From contig NZ_JIAW01000018.1 of NCBI RefSeq assembly GCF_000620625.1, forward strand, positions 1 to 64,000: 64,000 nt of DNA, given 5' to 3'. The notes beneath the pieces are model-generated. The model made no database searches, was not told the origin of the DNA, and worked only from the letters and a program-made list of their open reading frames with translations. The DNA is from Mycobacterium sp. URHB0044. GTDB lineage: Bacteria; Actinomycetota; Actinomycetes; Mycobacteriales; Mycobacteriaceae. The translations under genes and the position numbers were made by a program. Numbering within the stretch: position 1 is the stretch's first letter; each line of letters begins with the position of its first letter. Positions 53,078-61,963 of this stretch are shown in pieces.

Positions 53078-54264
53078 ATCGCATCGCCACGGACAGCGGC
53101 TTGGCTGCCTCACTGCGAGCCCGATTACGTCCCGGCATGACCGTCGCCCTTGGCGACGGCGTCGGCGCGGTGCGTTGTCTTCAGGACGGCACCGCAGTCG
53201 GTGCAGTACTGAGCGCCGCCGCACGCGACGTGGGCGGCATCCGGCTGTTGTTGGGCTGGCTGCCCATTCCGCTCGTCGGCCTCGAGGTCGACGCCTTCGC
53301 CGAGGTCGTTGCCTTGATGCCGGGTTGGGGTGTGCGCGACGTGCTTCGCCAACCCAACGCTCGATTCGTGCCGACCAGGCTGACGGGATTCACCGCATTA
53401 CTCGCAGGCCCGCTGCGCCCCGACCTGTTGCTCACCCGCCTTGGCCGACGCGGCGGAGACCTGTTCTTCACCACCGAGGTGTCATGGCAGCGCGCAGTCA
53501 TCGATGGCGGAGTCCCCACCATGGCCATCGTCGACGAGTGCGCGCCGATTGCCTGCGACCGCCCAGTCGAATCCGCCGCGGTCACCGTCGTCGGCTCGGC
53601 CACCGACGGCCCCGTCGAACTCCCCGTCAAGGAGCCGGCACCCGTCCACGAGGCGCTTGCCGACGAGGTGCTGCGCTGGATCCCGGCTGGGGCGCGCCTG
53701 CAGTACGGTCCCGGACAGCTCGGGACCGCCCTGCTGCGGCGCACGGCGGTGCCACTGCAACTCGACACCGGTCTGCTCACCGACGCGGCGCTGGACCTCG
53801 ACCGTCGCAAGCTGCTGATCGGCACTCCCACGGCGACCTACCTGCTGGGCAGCGACGCGCTTCATCGGTGGGCCGACGGTCGCGGTGTGTTGCACGGCAT
53901 CGAGTTCACCCACGACCTGACGCGGATTACCCGTGGTGATCCGCTCATCACGGTGAACACCGCCATCGAGCTGGACCGCTTCGGACAGGTGAACGTAGAA
54001 GGGCGCGGCGACAAGGTGATTGGCGGCATCGGCGGCCATGCCGACTACTGCCTCGCGGGCCACGTCAGTACCACCGGCCTGTCGATCATCGCCATCGCGA
54101 GCGCGGTGGACGGATGCTCGGCACTGGTCGATCAGCTGAGCCGGCCGGTGTCGACGGCCGCGCACGACGTCGACGTCGTCGTCACCGAGGCCGGCAGTGC
54201 CGATCTCCGCGGCGCGAGCTGGGCACAACGGGAAGCGTTGATCACCAAACTGTTCAACGCCTAG
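53074..54264 (+). CDS. Acetyl-CoA hydrolase/CoA-transferase family protein
   Basis: This 396-residue protein belongs to the family of acetyl-CoA hydrolases and 4-hydroxybutyrate CoA-transferases. The N-terminal domain has LRPGMTVALGDGVGAV, and the C-terminal domain has VNTAIELDRFGQVNVEG, with the family's catalytic Glu candidate, and GGIGGHADYCLAGH. The sequence is somewhat short for the family. It should transfer or remove CoA, a third type of CoA handling here besides ligase and family III transferases. The GTG overlaps the FadE stop. The SDR follows after 14 bases with its own GGGAGGA site. Confidence 0.82.
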   Translation: MNRIATDSGLAASLRARLRPGMTVALGDGVGAVRCLQDGTAVGAVLSAAARDVGGIRLLLGWLPIPLVGLEVDAFAEVVALMPGWGVRDVLRQPNARFVPTRLTGFTALLAGPLRPDLLLTRLGRRGGDLFFTTEVSWQRAVIDGGVPTMAIVDECAPIACDRPVESAAVTVVGSATDGPVELPVKEPAPVHEALADEVLRWIPAGARLQYGPGQLGTALLRRTAVPLQLDTGLLTDAALDLDRRKLLIGTPTATYLLGSDALHRWADGRGVLHGIEFTHDLTRITRGDPLITVNTAIELDRFGQVNVEGRGDKVIGGIGGHADYCLAGHVSTTGLSIIAIASAVDGCSALVDQLSRPVSTAAHDVDVVVTEAGSADLRGASWAQREALITKLFNA

Positions 54265-54278
54265 GGAGGACAACGGAC

Positions 54279-55190
54279 ATGGGACTGCTTGACGACAAGG
54301 TCGTGCTCGTGACCGGCGGGGGGCGCGGCATCGGCCGGGCGCACTGCCTCGAGCTCGCCGCACAGGGCGCCGCGGTGGTGGTGAACGACCCGGGCGTCGG
54401 CAAGGATGGACAGTCGGCGACCGATGCCACCCCACCGGCCGAACAGGTCGTTCGGGAAATCGTCGCGCGTGGGGGTCGGGCGGTTGCTCACTTAGGTTCG
54501 GTGGCTTCCTGGGACGACGCGGCCGACATGGTGCAGGCGGCGGTGCGCACCTTCGGGGCGCTGACCGGGGTGGTCAACAACGCGGGCATCGTGCGCGACG
54601 GCATGATCGCCGGCGCCGAGGAGGCCGACTGGGATGCGGTGCTCTCCGTGCACCTCAAGGGCACGTTCGCCGTCACCCGGCACGCCTGTGCCCACTGGCG
54701 CGCGTTGGCCGAGTCCGGCACGAAAGTCGACGCGCACGTCGTTAACACCGTGTCCGGCGCAGGACTCTGGGGCAACGTCGGCCAGAGCGCATACGGGGCC
54801 GCCAAGGCTGCAATCGCCAACCTGACGGTCGTGACGGCCATGGAGATGAAGCGGTACGGCGTTGCGGTGAACGCGATCTCGCCGCTGGCGGTGACTCGCA
54901 TCAGTGCCGAATTCTTCGGCGGCGACCAGGCCGACGATCCGGCCCTGGACCCCGCTCGCAGCTCAGCGGTCGTGGCATGGCTGCAATCGGCCGATTCGGC
55001 CTGGCTCACCGGGCAGATTCTGCGCGTCAACGGCCACGTGTTGAGTCGTGTCGAAGGCTTCCACGAGACCGCCGAGCGGTACCACGCGAAGGACGGTGTC
55101 GCACTGCAATTCTCAGAGCTCGGACAGGCTGCATCCTGGTTGTACGGCACATCCCCACGGGGCCTCGCCGGCCCGCTGCCGATCCGATGA
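54279..55190 (+). CDS. SDR (multifunctional-enzyme type 3-hydroxyacyl-CoA dehydrogenase-like)
   Basis: This 303-residue SDR matches the dehydrogenase part of peroxisomal multifunctional enzyme 2. It has VLVTGGGRGIGRAHCLELAAQGAAVVVND, NNAGIVRDGMI, NTVSGAG with Ser and YGAAK with Tyr and Lys. The tail after residue 240 is longer than in simple SDRs. It should oxidise a (3R)- or (3S)-hydroxyacyl-CoA formed by the MaoC hydratase or a crotonase. The ATG follows AGGGAGGACAACGG. It is the last gene of the tightly packed group, and the FadE trio begins about 100 bases later. Confidence 0.9.
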   Translation: MGLLDDKVVLVTGGGRGIGRAHCLELAAQGAAVVVNDPGVGKDGQSATDATPPAEQVVREIVARGGRAVAHLGSVASWDDAADMVQAAVRTFGALTGVVNNAGIVRDGMIAGAEEADWDAVLSVHLKGTFAVTRHACAHWRALAESGTKVDAHVVNTVSGAGLWGNVGQSAYGAAKAAIANLTVVTAMEMKRYGVAVNAISPLAVTRISAEFFGGDQADDPALDPARSSAVVAWLQSADSAWLTGQILRVNGHVLSRVEGFHETAERYHAKDGVALQFSELGQAASWLYGTSPRGLAGPLPIR

Positions 55191-55242
55191 GCGCTCGGCC
55201 CACTGCCGCCCGAGGCGCACTATGCTTTCTCATCGCGAACTG

Positions 55243-55258
55243 TTTAACTAATTGTAAC
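55243..55258. promoter_or_regulatory. TTTAAC-containing element upstream of the FadE trio
   Basis: GTTTAACTAATTG followed by GTAAC is an AT-rich, partly symmetric stretch 35 bases before the FadE ATG at 55294. It shares TTTAAC with the elements at 49025 and 49577, so it may be a weaker copy of family C. Confidence 0.35.
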
Positions 55259-55293
55259 GATATGCACTTCCAAGCCGACGAATGAGGTCTTCG

Positions 55294-56499
55294 ATGTCCA
55301 CCTCGACCAAGGCCACGCCTGCCCGAGACGCGATCGACTACGTCACCGACGTCGCTCAGTTCCGGCAGGACTTCCGCAACTACCTGCGGGACTCCCCCGA
55401 ACTCGCCGGGTGGCGGGCCGCTGCCTTCGACAATGCCGAGGATCAGATGGCACATGACAGCCGGGTGATGTCGCGGCTGTGCGACGACGGCTGGAACCGA
55501 TATGGCTGGCCCGAGGCCATGGGCGGGTTTGGTGGCGACGCCATTCACCGCGCGGTGTACTACGAGGAACTGGGCTACGCGATGGTGCCCATTCCCGCGC
55601 AGCAGTGGTCCCTCGAGGTGATGGGTCCGGCGCTGCTGAAGTACGCACCGGAACTCGCGAAGCGGCATCTACCCGACTATCTGGCAGGCAACGAGTGGTG
55701 GGGGCAGGGCTTCTCCGAGCCGGAGTCCGGCAGCGATCTCGCGTCGCTGCGAACCAGGGCGGTCGACGACGGCGCGGGCGGGTTCGTCGTCAACGGCCAG
55801 AAGATCTGGACCAGCCAGGGAGGAACGGTCAAGCGACTCTTCGTCCTGGTCCGCACCGGTGCGCCGGAAACCCGCCATCGCGGGCTGACGATGCTGTTCG
55901 TCGACACCGACACACCAGGAGTCACCGTGCGACCCATCGCACTGGCCAGTGGACGACGCGAGGTGGCCGAGGTGTTCTTCGACGACGTCCGCGTCCCGAG
56001 AGAGCGGCTACTCGGTGAGGTCGGCGGAGGCTGGACTCTGACCATGTTCCTGATGCAGTTCGAGCGCGGAATGTACGGCTATGCCGTGCTCAACAAGGTC
56101 TTGACGGAACTGGGCAGGCTCAGGAGCCACATGGTGATCCATGGTTCCTCGGAATCGGCACGACAACGCCTCGCTCGGGTATACGTGGAAGTTGCTGCGG
56201 CACAGGCACGGACAGCGGCCACCGTCCGCCGGATCGCGCGGGGTGAGGTCATCGGTCCCGACAGCAGCGTCGACAAACTCCTGTTCGGCAAGGCCGAGAA
56301 GACCGCCAACGATCTGATCCTCGACGTCCGGCGAAGTTGGATGATCGGCGGACCACCAGGACGGAAGTCGAACGAACTCGACACCGCGCGCGCCGAGTGG
56401 TGGTATTCCCGCGCCGCCACGATCATGGGCGGCACCGCGGAGGTTCAACGCGGCATCATCGCCGACCACTTGCTGGGTCTACCCAAGGAGAAGCGATGA
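55294..56499 (+). CDS. Acyl-CoA dehydrogenase (FadE type), catalytic partner
   Basis: This 401-residue enzyme resembles the FadE at 39.8 kb. It has WPEAMGGFGGDAIHRAVYYEE, GQGFSEPESGSDLASLRTRA, NGQKIWTSQGG and the C-terminal ATIMGGTAEVQRGIIADHLLGL with the base Glu. It should dehydrogenate an acyl-CoA with FAD. The ATG at 55294 is preceded by GAGGT. Its stop overlaps the ATG of the shorter FadE that follows (ATGA), the same order as in the pair at 38.9-41.0 kb. The two pairs probably act at different rounds or positions. Confidence 0.93.
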   Translation: MSTSTKATPARDAIDYVTDVAQFRQDFRNYLRDSPELAGWRAAAFDNAEDQMAHDSRVMSRLCDDGWNRYGWPEAMGGFGGDAIHRAVYYEELGYAMVPIPAQQWSLEVMGPALLKYAPELAKRHLPDYLAGNEWWGQGFSEPESGSDLASLRTRAVDDGAGGFVVNGQKIWTSQGGTVKRLFVLVRTGAPETRHRGLTMLFVDTDTPGVTVRPIALASGRREVAEVFFDDVRVPRERLLGEVGGGWTLTMFLMQFERGMYGYAVLNKVLTELGRLRSHMVIHGSSESARQRLARVYVEVAAAQARTAATVRRIARGEVIGPDSSVDKLLFGKAEKTANDLILDVRRSWMIGGPPGRKSNELDTARAEWWYSRAATIMGGTAEVQRGIIADHLLGLPKEKR

Positions 56500-57503
56500 A
56501 CACGAGCACGAGCCGTTCGACGCCGGTCGAATCCGTCGACGAGTCATGGCCGATGGTCGAGGAGGCGGTGTTTCGACTCTTCGAGCAGATCGCCGCCGAC
56601 GGGGGCCACGTCGCGATCGGGCCCCGGCTCGAGGAACTTGGCTGGGCGGACATCGAGGCCGAGTACCCGCTTGCCGCCGGCGCGCTGCTCTTCGAGGCCC
56701 AGGGCCGGTCATTGGCCACGACGGATTGTCTCGATCGCGTGATGATCGCCGAACTTGGTGCCCTCGTCGATGGACCGATCGATGGCGTCGTCATCCCCGA
56801 GCCCACCAACGGTTTCGGGCCGGTCTCGGAAAGCGGCCGTATCACCGGGCTCGTGCTCGGACCGCTGCGAGGACGGATCATCGTGCCGGTCGCCGGCGAG
56901 CTGGGCGGCATGTCCATCGGCGTCGTCGACGCCGGCAACCTGCAGGGCGGGCGCTTCGACACCTTCGACCCGTCGGTCGAGTGGACCAGGGTCGACGGTG
57001 CTGTGGACGTCGAGCTGGTCGATGCATCCGCAGAATGGGAGCGAGCGGTAGCCGCGGCGCAGCGCGCGCTCGGCACGGAGCTGATCGCGCTGGCCGGACG
57101 AGCCTTGGACATCGCCATCGAACAAGTCAGTGCGCGAATGCAGTACGGCGTGTCGATCGGGTCACTGCAGTCCCCACGGCATGCCTTGGCCGACGCCGCG
57201 GCGACGGTGGCCGGTGCACGAGCCCTGCTGGACGAATCCTGGCGCTTCGGTGGACGGCTGTCCGCGGTTGCGGCCAAGGCAGCCGCGGGACGCGCACACC
57301 GCACGGTCGCCGACGTGACGCTGCAGGTGTGCGGGGCCATCGGGTTGACCGCCGAGCACGCGCTTCATCGCTACGTGTCGCGGGGGTTCCAACTCGACGC
57401 ACTGTGCGGATCGGCCGAGCAGCTGGAGTCGTGGCTGGCCGAGTACCTGTTCGAGTCGAACACCACCGAGCAGGCGCTGCCTGCCATCGTCACCTGGGCT
57501 TAG
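56496..57503 (+). CDS. Acyl-CoA dehydrogenase family subunit (short, FadE type)
   Basis: This 335-residue protein is the short partner. It has MQYGVSIGSLQSPRHALADA and LQVCGAIGLTAEHALHRYVSRG, close to the short FadE at 38.9 kb, with a reduced middle domain and no catalytic Glu motif. It probably pairs with the full-length FadE whose stop it overlaps, sharing FAD binding across the interface as in ChsE1-ChsE2. The N-terminal ESWPMVEEAVFRLFEQIAAD helix is usual for the group. The third FadE follows after 20 bases. Confidence 0.9.
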   Translation: MNTSTSRSTPVESVDESWPMVEEAVFRLFEQIAADGGHVAIGPRLEELGWADIEAEYPLAAGALLFEAQGRSLATTDCLDRVMIAELGALVDGPIDGVVIPEPTNGFGPVSESGRITGLVLGPLRGRIIVPVAGELGGMSIGVVDAGNLQGGRFDTFDPSVEWTRVDGAVDVELVDASAEWERAVAAAQRALGTELIALAGRALDIAIEQVSARMQYGVSIGSLQSPRHALADAAATVAGARALLDESWRFGGRLSAVAAKAAAGRAHRTVADVTLQVCGAIGLTAEHALHRYVSRGFQLDALCGSAEQLESWLAEYLFESNTTEQALPAIVTWA

Positions 57504-57523
57504 CCCGCAACCGGAGGAACACC

Positions 57524-58666
57524 ATGCGCCGCAACATTTTCGAGGACGTTCACGACGACTTCCGGGCCACCGCTCGTAAGTTCTTCGAACGCGAGTGCGT
57601 CCCCTACGTCGACGACTGGGAGCGCGACGGCAAGGTCAGCCGGAAGGCCTGGCGCGCCGCAGGCGATGCCGGCCTCATCGGTTGGGAATTCGATCCGGAG
57701 TACGGCGGTCTGGGGATCAAGGACTTTCGCTTCAATCAGATCATCTCCGAAGAGATGTTCTTGACCGGTTCGGTCGGAATCGGGCTTGGCGTGCAGAACG
57801 ACATCCTCATGCCGTACCTGAACAATCTGACGACCGAAGAGCAGAAGCAACGGTGGTTGCCGAAGTTCATCTCGGGCGAGTACATCGGCTCGATCGCGAT
57901 GTCGGAGCCCGGGGCGGGATCCGATCTGGCGGGTATCAAGGCGACGGCGCGCGACGACGGCGACCATTGGATTGTCAACGGTCAGAAGACGTTCATCAGC
58001 AACGGTCTTCAGTCCAAGCTCATCCTGACGGCGGTCAAGACCGATCCATCCGCACGCCACAAGGGCATCAGCCTGCTCATGGTCGAGGACGGCATGGAGG
58101 GCTTCAGCAGGGGCCGCAAGCTGGACAAGATCGGTCAGTACTCCGCCGACACGGCCGAGTTGTTCTTCGAAGACGTCCGAGTTCCGAAGGAGAACCTGGT
58201 CGGTGAACTCAACCGGGGCTTTTACCACCTGGTCTCCAACTTGCCCAGCGAACGCGTCGGTGTGGCCTGCTACGCGTTGCCCGCCGCCCGGCGCGCGCTC
58301 GACCTGACGAAGGCGTATGCGTTGGAGCGCACTGCGTTTGGACAGCCGATCGGCAAGTTTCAGGTGAACCGTCACTTCCTCGCCGAGATGCAGACCAAGC
58401 TCGACGCCGCCCAAACCTATCTGGACCAGTGTGTGCTCTCGGTGAACGACGGCACGCTGACCGACGAGGATGCCGCCGGTTTGAAGTGGTGGACCTCCGA
58501 AGTGCAGTGGGAGATCGTCGACCGCTGCCTGCAGCTACATGGTGGCTACGGGTACATCAACGAATACGAGATCGCCAGGTTGTGGCGCGATTCGCGGGTG
58601 CAGCGTCTGTACGCGGGCACCACCGAGATCATGAAGGACCTGATGGGCAGGTCGATGGGCTACTGA
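57524..58666 (+). CDS. Acyl-CoA dehydrogenase (homotetramer type)
   Basis: This 380-residue protein is a standard acyl-CoA dehydrogenase. It has ARKFFERECVPYVDDWERDG, AMSEPGAGSDLAGIKATA, NGQKTFISNG, ERTAFGQPIGKFQVNR and YAGTTEIMKDLMGRS, where the Glu is the catalytic base. It is more like straight- or short-branched-chain enzymes than the paired FadEs beside it. The ATG follows CCGGAGGAAC. It ends the rightward FadE trio, and its stop is only four bases from the stop of the convergent crotonase. Confidence 0.95.
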   Translation: MRRNIFEDVHDDFRATARKFFERECVPYVDDWERDGKVSRKAWRAAGDAGLIGWEFDPEYGGLGIKDFRFNQIISEEMFLTGSVGIGLGVQNDILMPYLNNLTTEEQKQRWLPKFISGEYIGSIAMSEPGAGSDLAGIKATARDDGDHWIVNGQKTFISNGLQSKLILTAVKTDPSARHKGISLLMVEDGMEGFSRGRKLDKIGQYSADTAELFFEDVRVPKENLVGELNRGFYHLVSNLPSERVGVACYALPAARRALDLTKAYALERTAFGQPIGKFQVNRHFLAEMQTKLDAAQTYLDQCVLSVNDGTLTDEDAAGLKWWTSEVQWEIVDRCLQLHGGYGYINEYEIARLWRDSRVQRLYAGTTEIMKDLMGRSMGY

Positions 58667-58670
58667 CGCC

Positions 58671-59474
58671 CTATTTCCGCTTGCGGAAGGCCGCCACGCG
58701 CTCCTGAAACTCCGGGGTGGTGAACGAGATGAGCTCCTCGGCCAAGGCATACTCGAGGATCCCCAGCGCGGCGCGCGAAAGATGCATGTTCATCGCCACC
58801 TTGGTGGCGCGCAGTGCCTGCGGCGGCAACGCGGCGAGCTTCTCGCCGATCAACAAGGCCTCGGCGACCACGGCATCATCGTTCACGACCTTCGTGACGA
58901 GATTGAGCTTCTCGGCGTCGGCGGCGGTGATGCGATCCCCGAGCAGCACGTACTCCTTGGCCTTCATCAGACCGATCAGCAGCGGCAGCATCGCCGCTCC
59001 ACCGTCACCGGCGACGAGACCCACCGCGACGTGCGGGTCGGACAGGTAGCTGCTCTCACCCATTACCATGAAGTCGCTGAGCAGCGCTATCGAACAGCCC
59101 AACCCGACGGCAGGTCCGTTGACAGCGGACACCAGCGGCTTCGGGAAACCGATCACCTCGAGGAAGACCGTGCGCGCCTCGTGGATCTGAAACTGTCGTG
59201 CGACGGGATCCTCGATCAGGCGGCCGAACATCACCATGTCGCCGCCGGCCGAGAACGCCTTGCCCACTCCGGTGGTGACGACGGCGCGGACGTCGTCGTC
59301 CGCGGCGAGCGCGCGCCAGATGGTGGCGAACGCATGATGCACGGATTCGTCGACGGCGTTGAACGCCTCTGGACGGTTGATCCGCACGACGTGCACGGCA
59401 CCCACCTTCTCGACGAGCAGCGAGGGTGCGAACTCCTCGTAGCCGGGCAGAGTTGCGGATTCAATGGTGGTCAT
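58671..59474 (-). CDS. Crotonase family protein with non-hydratase active site
   Basis: This 267-residue crotonase has the same length as the one at 34.5 kb and the same altered active site: Ser in GCSIAL, His in SDPHVAVG and Asp in VAGDGGAAM. VHVVRINRPEAFNAVDES and the oxyanion-hole stretch GVGKAFSAGGDMVMF are intact. It probably has the same, non-hydratase, reaction as that paralogue. It lies 12 bases after the thiolase gene on the same strand and closes a leftward three-gene unit. No terminator is visible in the four bases to the convergent FadE. Confidence 0.9.
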   Translation of the reverse strand: MTTIESATLPGYEEFAPSLLVEKVGAVHVVRINRPEAFNAVDESVHHAFATIWRALAADDDVRAVVTTGVGKAFSAGGDMVMFGRLIEDPVARQFQIHEARTVFLEVIGFPKPLVSAVNGPAVGLGCSIALLSDFMVMGESSYLSDPHVAVGLVAGDGGAAMLPLLIGLMKAKEYVLLGDRITAADAEKLNLVTKVVNDDAVVAEALLIGEKLAALPPQALRATKVAMNMHLSRAALGILEYALAEELISFTTPEFQERVAAFRKRK

Positions 59475-59486
59475 CGGGGACTCCTG

Positions 59487-60647
59487 TCAGTTCTTGTCGA
59501 TGGAGAGAATGGTTACCGCTGAGGCAGCGGTTGGTCCGCCGATGTTGTGTGCCAGCGCAATACGCGCGTCATCGACCTGGTTCTCCGCCTGCCCGCGGAG
59601 TTGATTGAAGAGCTCGTAGCACTGTGCGACCCCGGTCGCGCCCGGGGGGTGGCCCTTCCCCTTGAGTCCGCCGCTCGGGTTGACGGGGATGGCTCCACCT
59701 ACGTACGTGTCCCGACCCTCTATGAGCTTGTAAGCCTCGAACTTGTCGGCGAAGCCCAGATCCTCGTAGCTGATCAACTCGACGCCGGTGAAGCAGTCGT
59801 GGACTTCGGCAACATCCACGTCGCGTGGCGTGACGCCTGCCATCTTCATCGCAGCCTTCGCGGCCCGCACCGTCGGTGGGAACGTGGTCATGTCCGACTT
59901 GTGTTGGTGCATCACCCGATCCATGCCCAATCCCACGCCGCGGACCCACACCGGCTTGTCCGTGTACCGGTCGACGACGTCCTCTGCGGCGAGGATCACG
60001 GCCGCGGCACCATCGCTTTGCGGTGTGCAGTCGTACAAGCCGAAGGGTTCGACGACAATCGGCGCGGCAAGCGCCTGCTCCACGGTGATCTCGAAGCGCA
60101 ACTGGGCGTAGGGGTTCGTCAGCGCGTGGTAATGGTTCTTCACCGCCACCATCGCCATGTGCTCCTTTGTTGCCGGTGATTCGTGTAGGTACCGGATCAC
60201 GTGCAACGCGAAGTTCGCGGGGGCGACGAGCCCCAGCGGATAGTCCCAGGCGTTGTCGCGGGTCATGGCGGCCCAGTCCCAGAAGGTGGTGTTGGACGCC
60301 GTTTCACGGACCTTGTCGGCACCGACCACGAGGACCACGTCGTACCACCCGGCGGCGATGGCCATCATGCCGTTGCGAATCGCGTCATTGCCGGTGGCGC
60401 AGGCATTCTCGACGCGCGTCACCGGGATGTCCGTCAAATCCAGCGTGTCGGCCAGGATCCCCGAAGGAAACCCGTCGGTCGTCGAGAGCTCTCCGAACCA
60501 GGCTGCCTCGATGTCCGCCTTGACGATCCCCTTGTCGACCCGGCTGGCCGCTTCGGCGTACGCCATGGGGATGAGATCCTTGATCCCGAGATCGAAGTGC
60601 TCGCCGAACGGCGTCATACCCGCGCCCACGATCGCGACGTTTCTCAT
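59487..60647 (-). CDS. SCP2-type thiolase
   Basis: This 386-residue thiolase has the nucleophile Cys83 in NACATGND, the motif EVHDCFTGVELISYEDLGF with the catalytic His, and NPSGGLKGKGHPPGATG. All thiolase positions visible to me are kept, in contrast to the Ltp-like protein at 49.6 kb. It should cleave a 3-ketoacyl-CoA to shorten the chain. The ATG overlaps the stop of the OB-fold protein gene (ATGA), so the two are coupled and should form a complex. The crotonase follows after 12 bases. Confidence 0.94.
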   Translation of the reverse strand: MRNVAIVGAGMTPFGEHFDLGIKDLIPMAYAEAASRVDKGIVKADIEAAWFGELSTTDGFPSGILADTLDLTDIPVTRVENACATGNDAIRNGMMAIAAGWYDVVLVVGADKVRETASNTTFWDWAAMTRDNAWDYPLGLVAPANFALHVIRYLHESPATKEHMAMVAVKNHYHALTNPYAQLRFEITVEQALAAPIVVEPFGLYDCTPQSDGAAAVILAAEDVVDRYTDKPVWVRGVGLGMDRVMHQHKSDMTTFPPTVRAAKAAMKMAGVTPRDVDVAEVHDCFTGVELISYEDLGFADKFEAYKLIEGRDTYVGGAIPVNPSGGLKGKGHPPGATGVAQCYELFNQLRGQAENQVDDARIALAHNIGGPTAASAVTILSIDKN

Positions 60648-61864
60648 GCCGGTACCTCCTGTCGAGTGCGGCCCGGCCAGAATGCGTATCCATAGTCGGG
60701 AATCCCTGCGCGCATGGCGATTCTGCGGAGGACGACCGAGCCGGCTTGCCCAATGGACGCCTCCCCGGCGGGAACGCCGGTGACCTTCAGCAGCACCCGT
60801 ACCGGGCTCTCGTCTAGGACTACCAAGGCAAGGGAATAGGGGCTCGGCAAGTCGGGCACGGGTATCCGGATGGTCGTGTGGGTGTACACCGTCCCGGTGC
60901 GAGGAAGGGGTTCGAGCCGGTAGTCGGCAGCGAGCACTCCCGAATCGTCTACTCGGGCGCGCGGCGGAAACTGCGGCGTGCCATCAATCCCCGGCCGCTC
61001 GTCGAAGACAGCCGCCTCCCAACGGATCTTCGGCTCGAAGGCCCTCGCGTAGGCCGGCAGCGACATCGGAATGCCGATGCCTTCTGCAATCGTGGTCTTC
61101 GGCAGTTCGCGCGGATCCGCCTCGTCGCGGGAGATTCGTGCTGCAGTTCCGGTCGCCGTGACCTCCGCGACGCCGATGGTCGCTTGCTCGATGGCGACGA
61201 CGAGCCCGGGCACGTTCGTCTCCAGCGCGGCTGCGAGCACCCGGATCAACGCACTCGCCGAACTCGTCACCTCCGTCACCGCCGACGAGGCGTCTAGATG
61301 TGCTCCCAACAGGTCAGGCTTCGCACCCACCACCGCCGCGACCGGCTTGCCCTCATCGAGTCGGAGCAGGGCAGCGGTGGCCCGCACGCCCACCTCTCGT
61401 TGCAGCCGAGGGTCGGCGTAGGCATGGCGTGATCCAGCATTCGTGCGTGCCACCAAGGGCAGGCTGCGCGTCTGGCGGTCGACGGTGGTCAGCGTCGGCC
61501 CGTCACCGCCGGTCAGCAGCGCGGCGGCCCCGGCGAACCCGGAGTTGTCGTCGGCCGCGATCACCAAGGTGTCGGGTCCAGCGCCCACGATCTGGTCCAG
61601 CACCGCCGGCGCCCCGCCGAGTACCTCGGCTACCGCGGTGTCGGCGGACAGCGACAACCCGGCGAGTAGCACCGCGGCGTTCCCACCTTCGAGCAGCGGG
61701 AAGTCGCGCGAAACCAGGATCACGCGTTGGGCGGCGGCAGCGGGGTCCGCGGCCCGGCCGGCTGCCACCGCCATGGTGAGCGCGTCCTCGTCAGGACCAC
61801 GTACCCGACGGCCACCACTCGTCCACGGTGGAAGGTAGGTGCCGATTGCAGCCACCTGCGTCAT
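60644..61864 (-). CDS. Thiolase-fold/HMG-CoA-synthase-like protein fused to a DUF35 OB-fold
   Basis: This 406-residue protein joins an N-terminal domain (about 1-260) of the thiolase/HMG-CoA-synthase type to a C-terminal OB-fold. IGTYLPPWTSGGRRVRGPDEDALTM is typical of the first part. The DUF35 part has GTPQFPPRARVDDSGVLAADY where a zinc ribbon would hold four Cys, and none is present. No catalytic Cys is seen in the first domain either. It should scaffold or deliver substrate to the thiolase whose gene it overlaps. The ATG at 61864 was chosen by family fit. Confidence 0.82.
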   Translation of the reverse strand: MTQVAAIGTYLPPWTSGGRRVRGPDEDALTMAVAAGRAADPAAAAQRVILVSRDFPLLEGGNAAVLLAGLSLSADTAVAEVLGGAPAVLDQIVGAGPDTLVIAADDNSGFAGAAALLTGGDGPTLTTVDRQTRSLPLVARTNAGSRHAYADPRLQREVGVRATAALLRLDEGKPVAAVVGAKPDLLGAHLDASSAVTEVTSSASALIRVLAAALETNVPGLVVAIEQATIGVAEVTATGTAARISRDEADPRELPKTTIAEGIGIPMSLPAYARAFEPKIRWEAAVFDERPGIDGTPQFPPRARVDDSGVLAADYRLEPLPRTGTVYTHTTIRIPVPDLPSPYSLALVVLDESPVRVLLKVTGVPAGEASIGQAGSVVLRRIAMRAGIPDYGYAFWPGRTRQEVPA

Positions 61865-61900
61865 GTCGACCCGTCCTCTCGGCGCGGAGAACCGCGCATT

Positions 61901-61926
61901 CAATGAGCTATATAGTTATATCATTG
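61901..61926. promoter_or_regulatory. 26-bp imperfect palindrome in a divergent promoter (operator family C, site 3)
   Basis: Outer arms CAATGA and TCATTG are exact inverse complements, and between them lies TATATAGTTATA (61909-61920), close to the element at 49577. It sits between the OB-fold/thiolase unit and the SDR, 37 and 38 bases from their starts, and could control both. Confidence 0.55.
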
Positions 61927-61963
61927 TATTGACGCGGGCTGGAGCCCGGGAGGGAGTTCTGGC

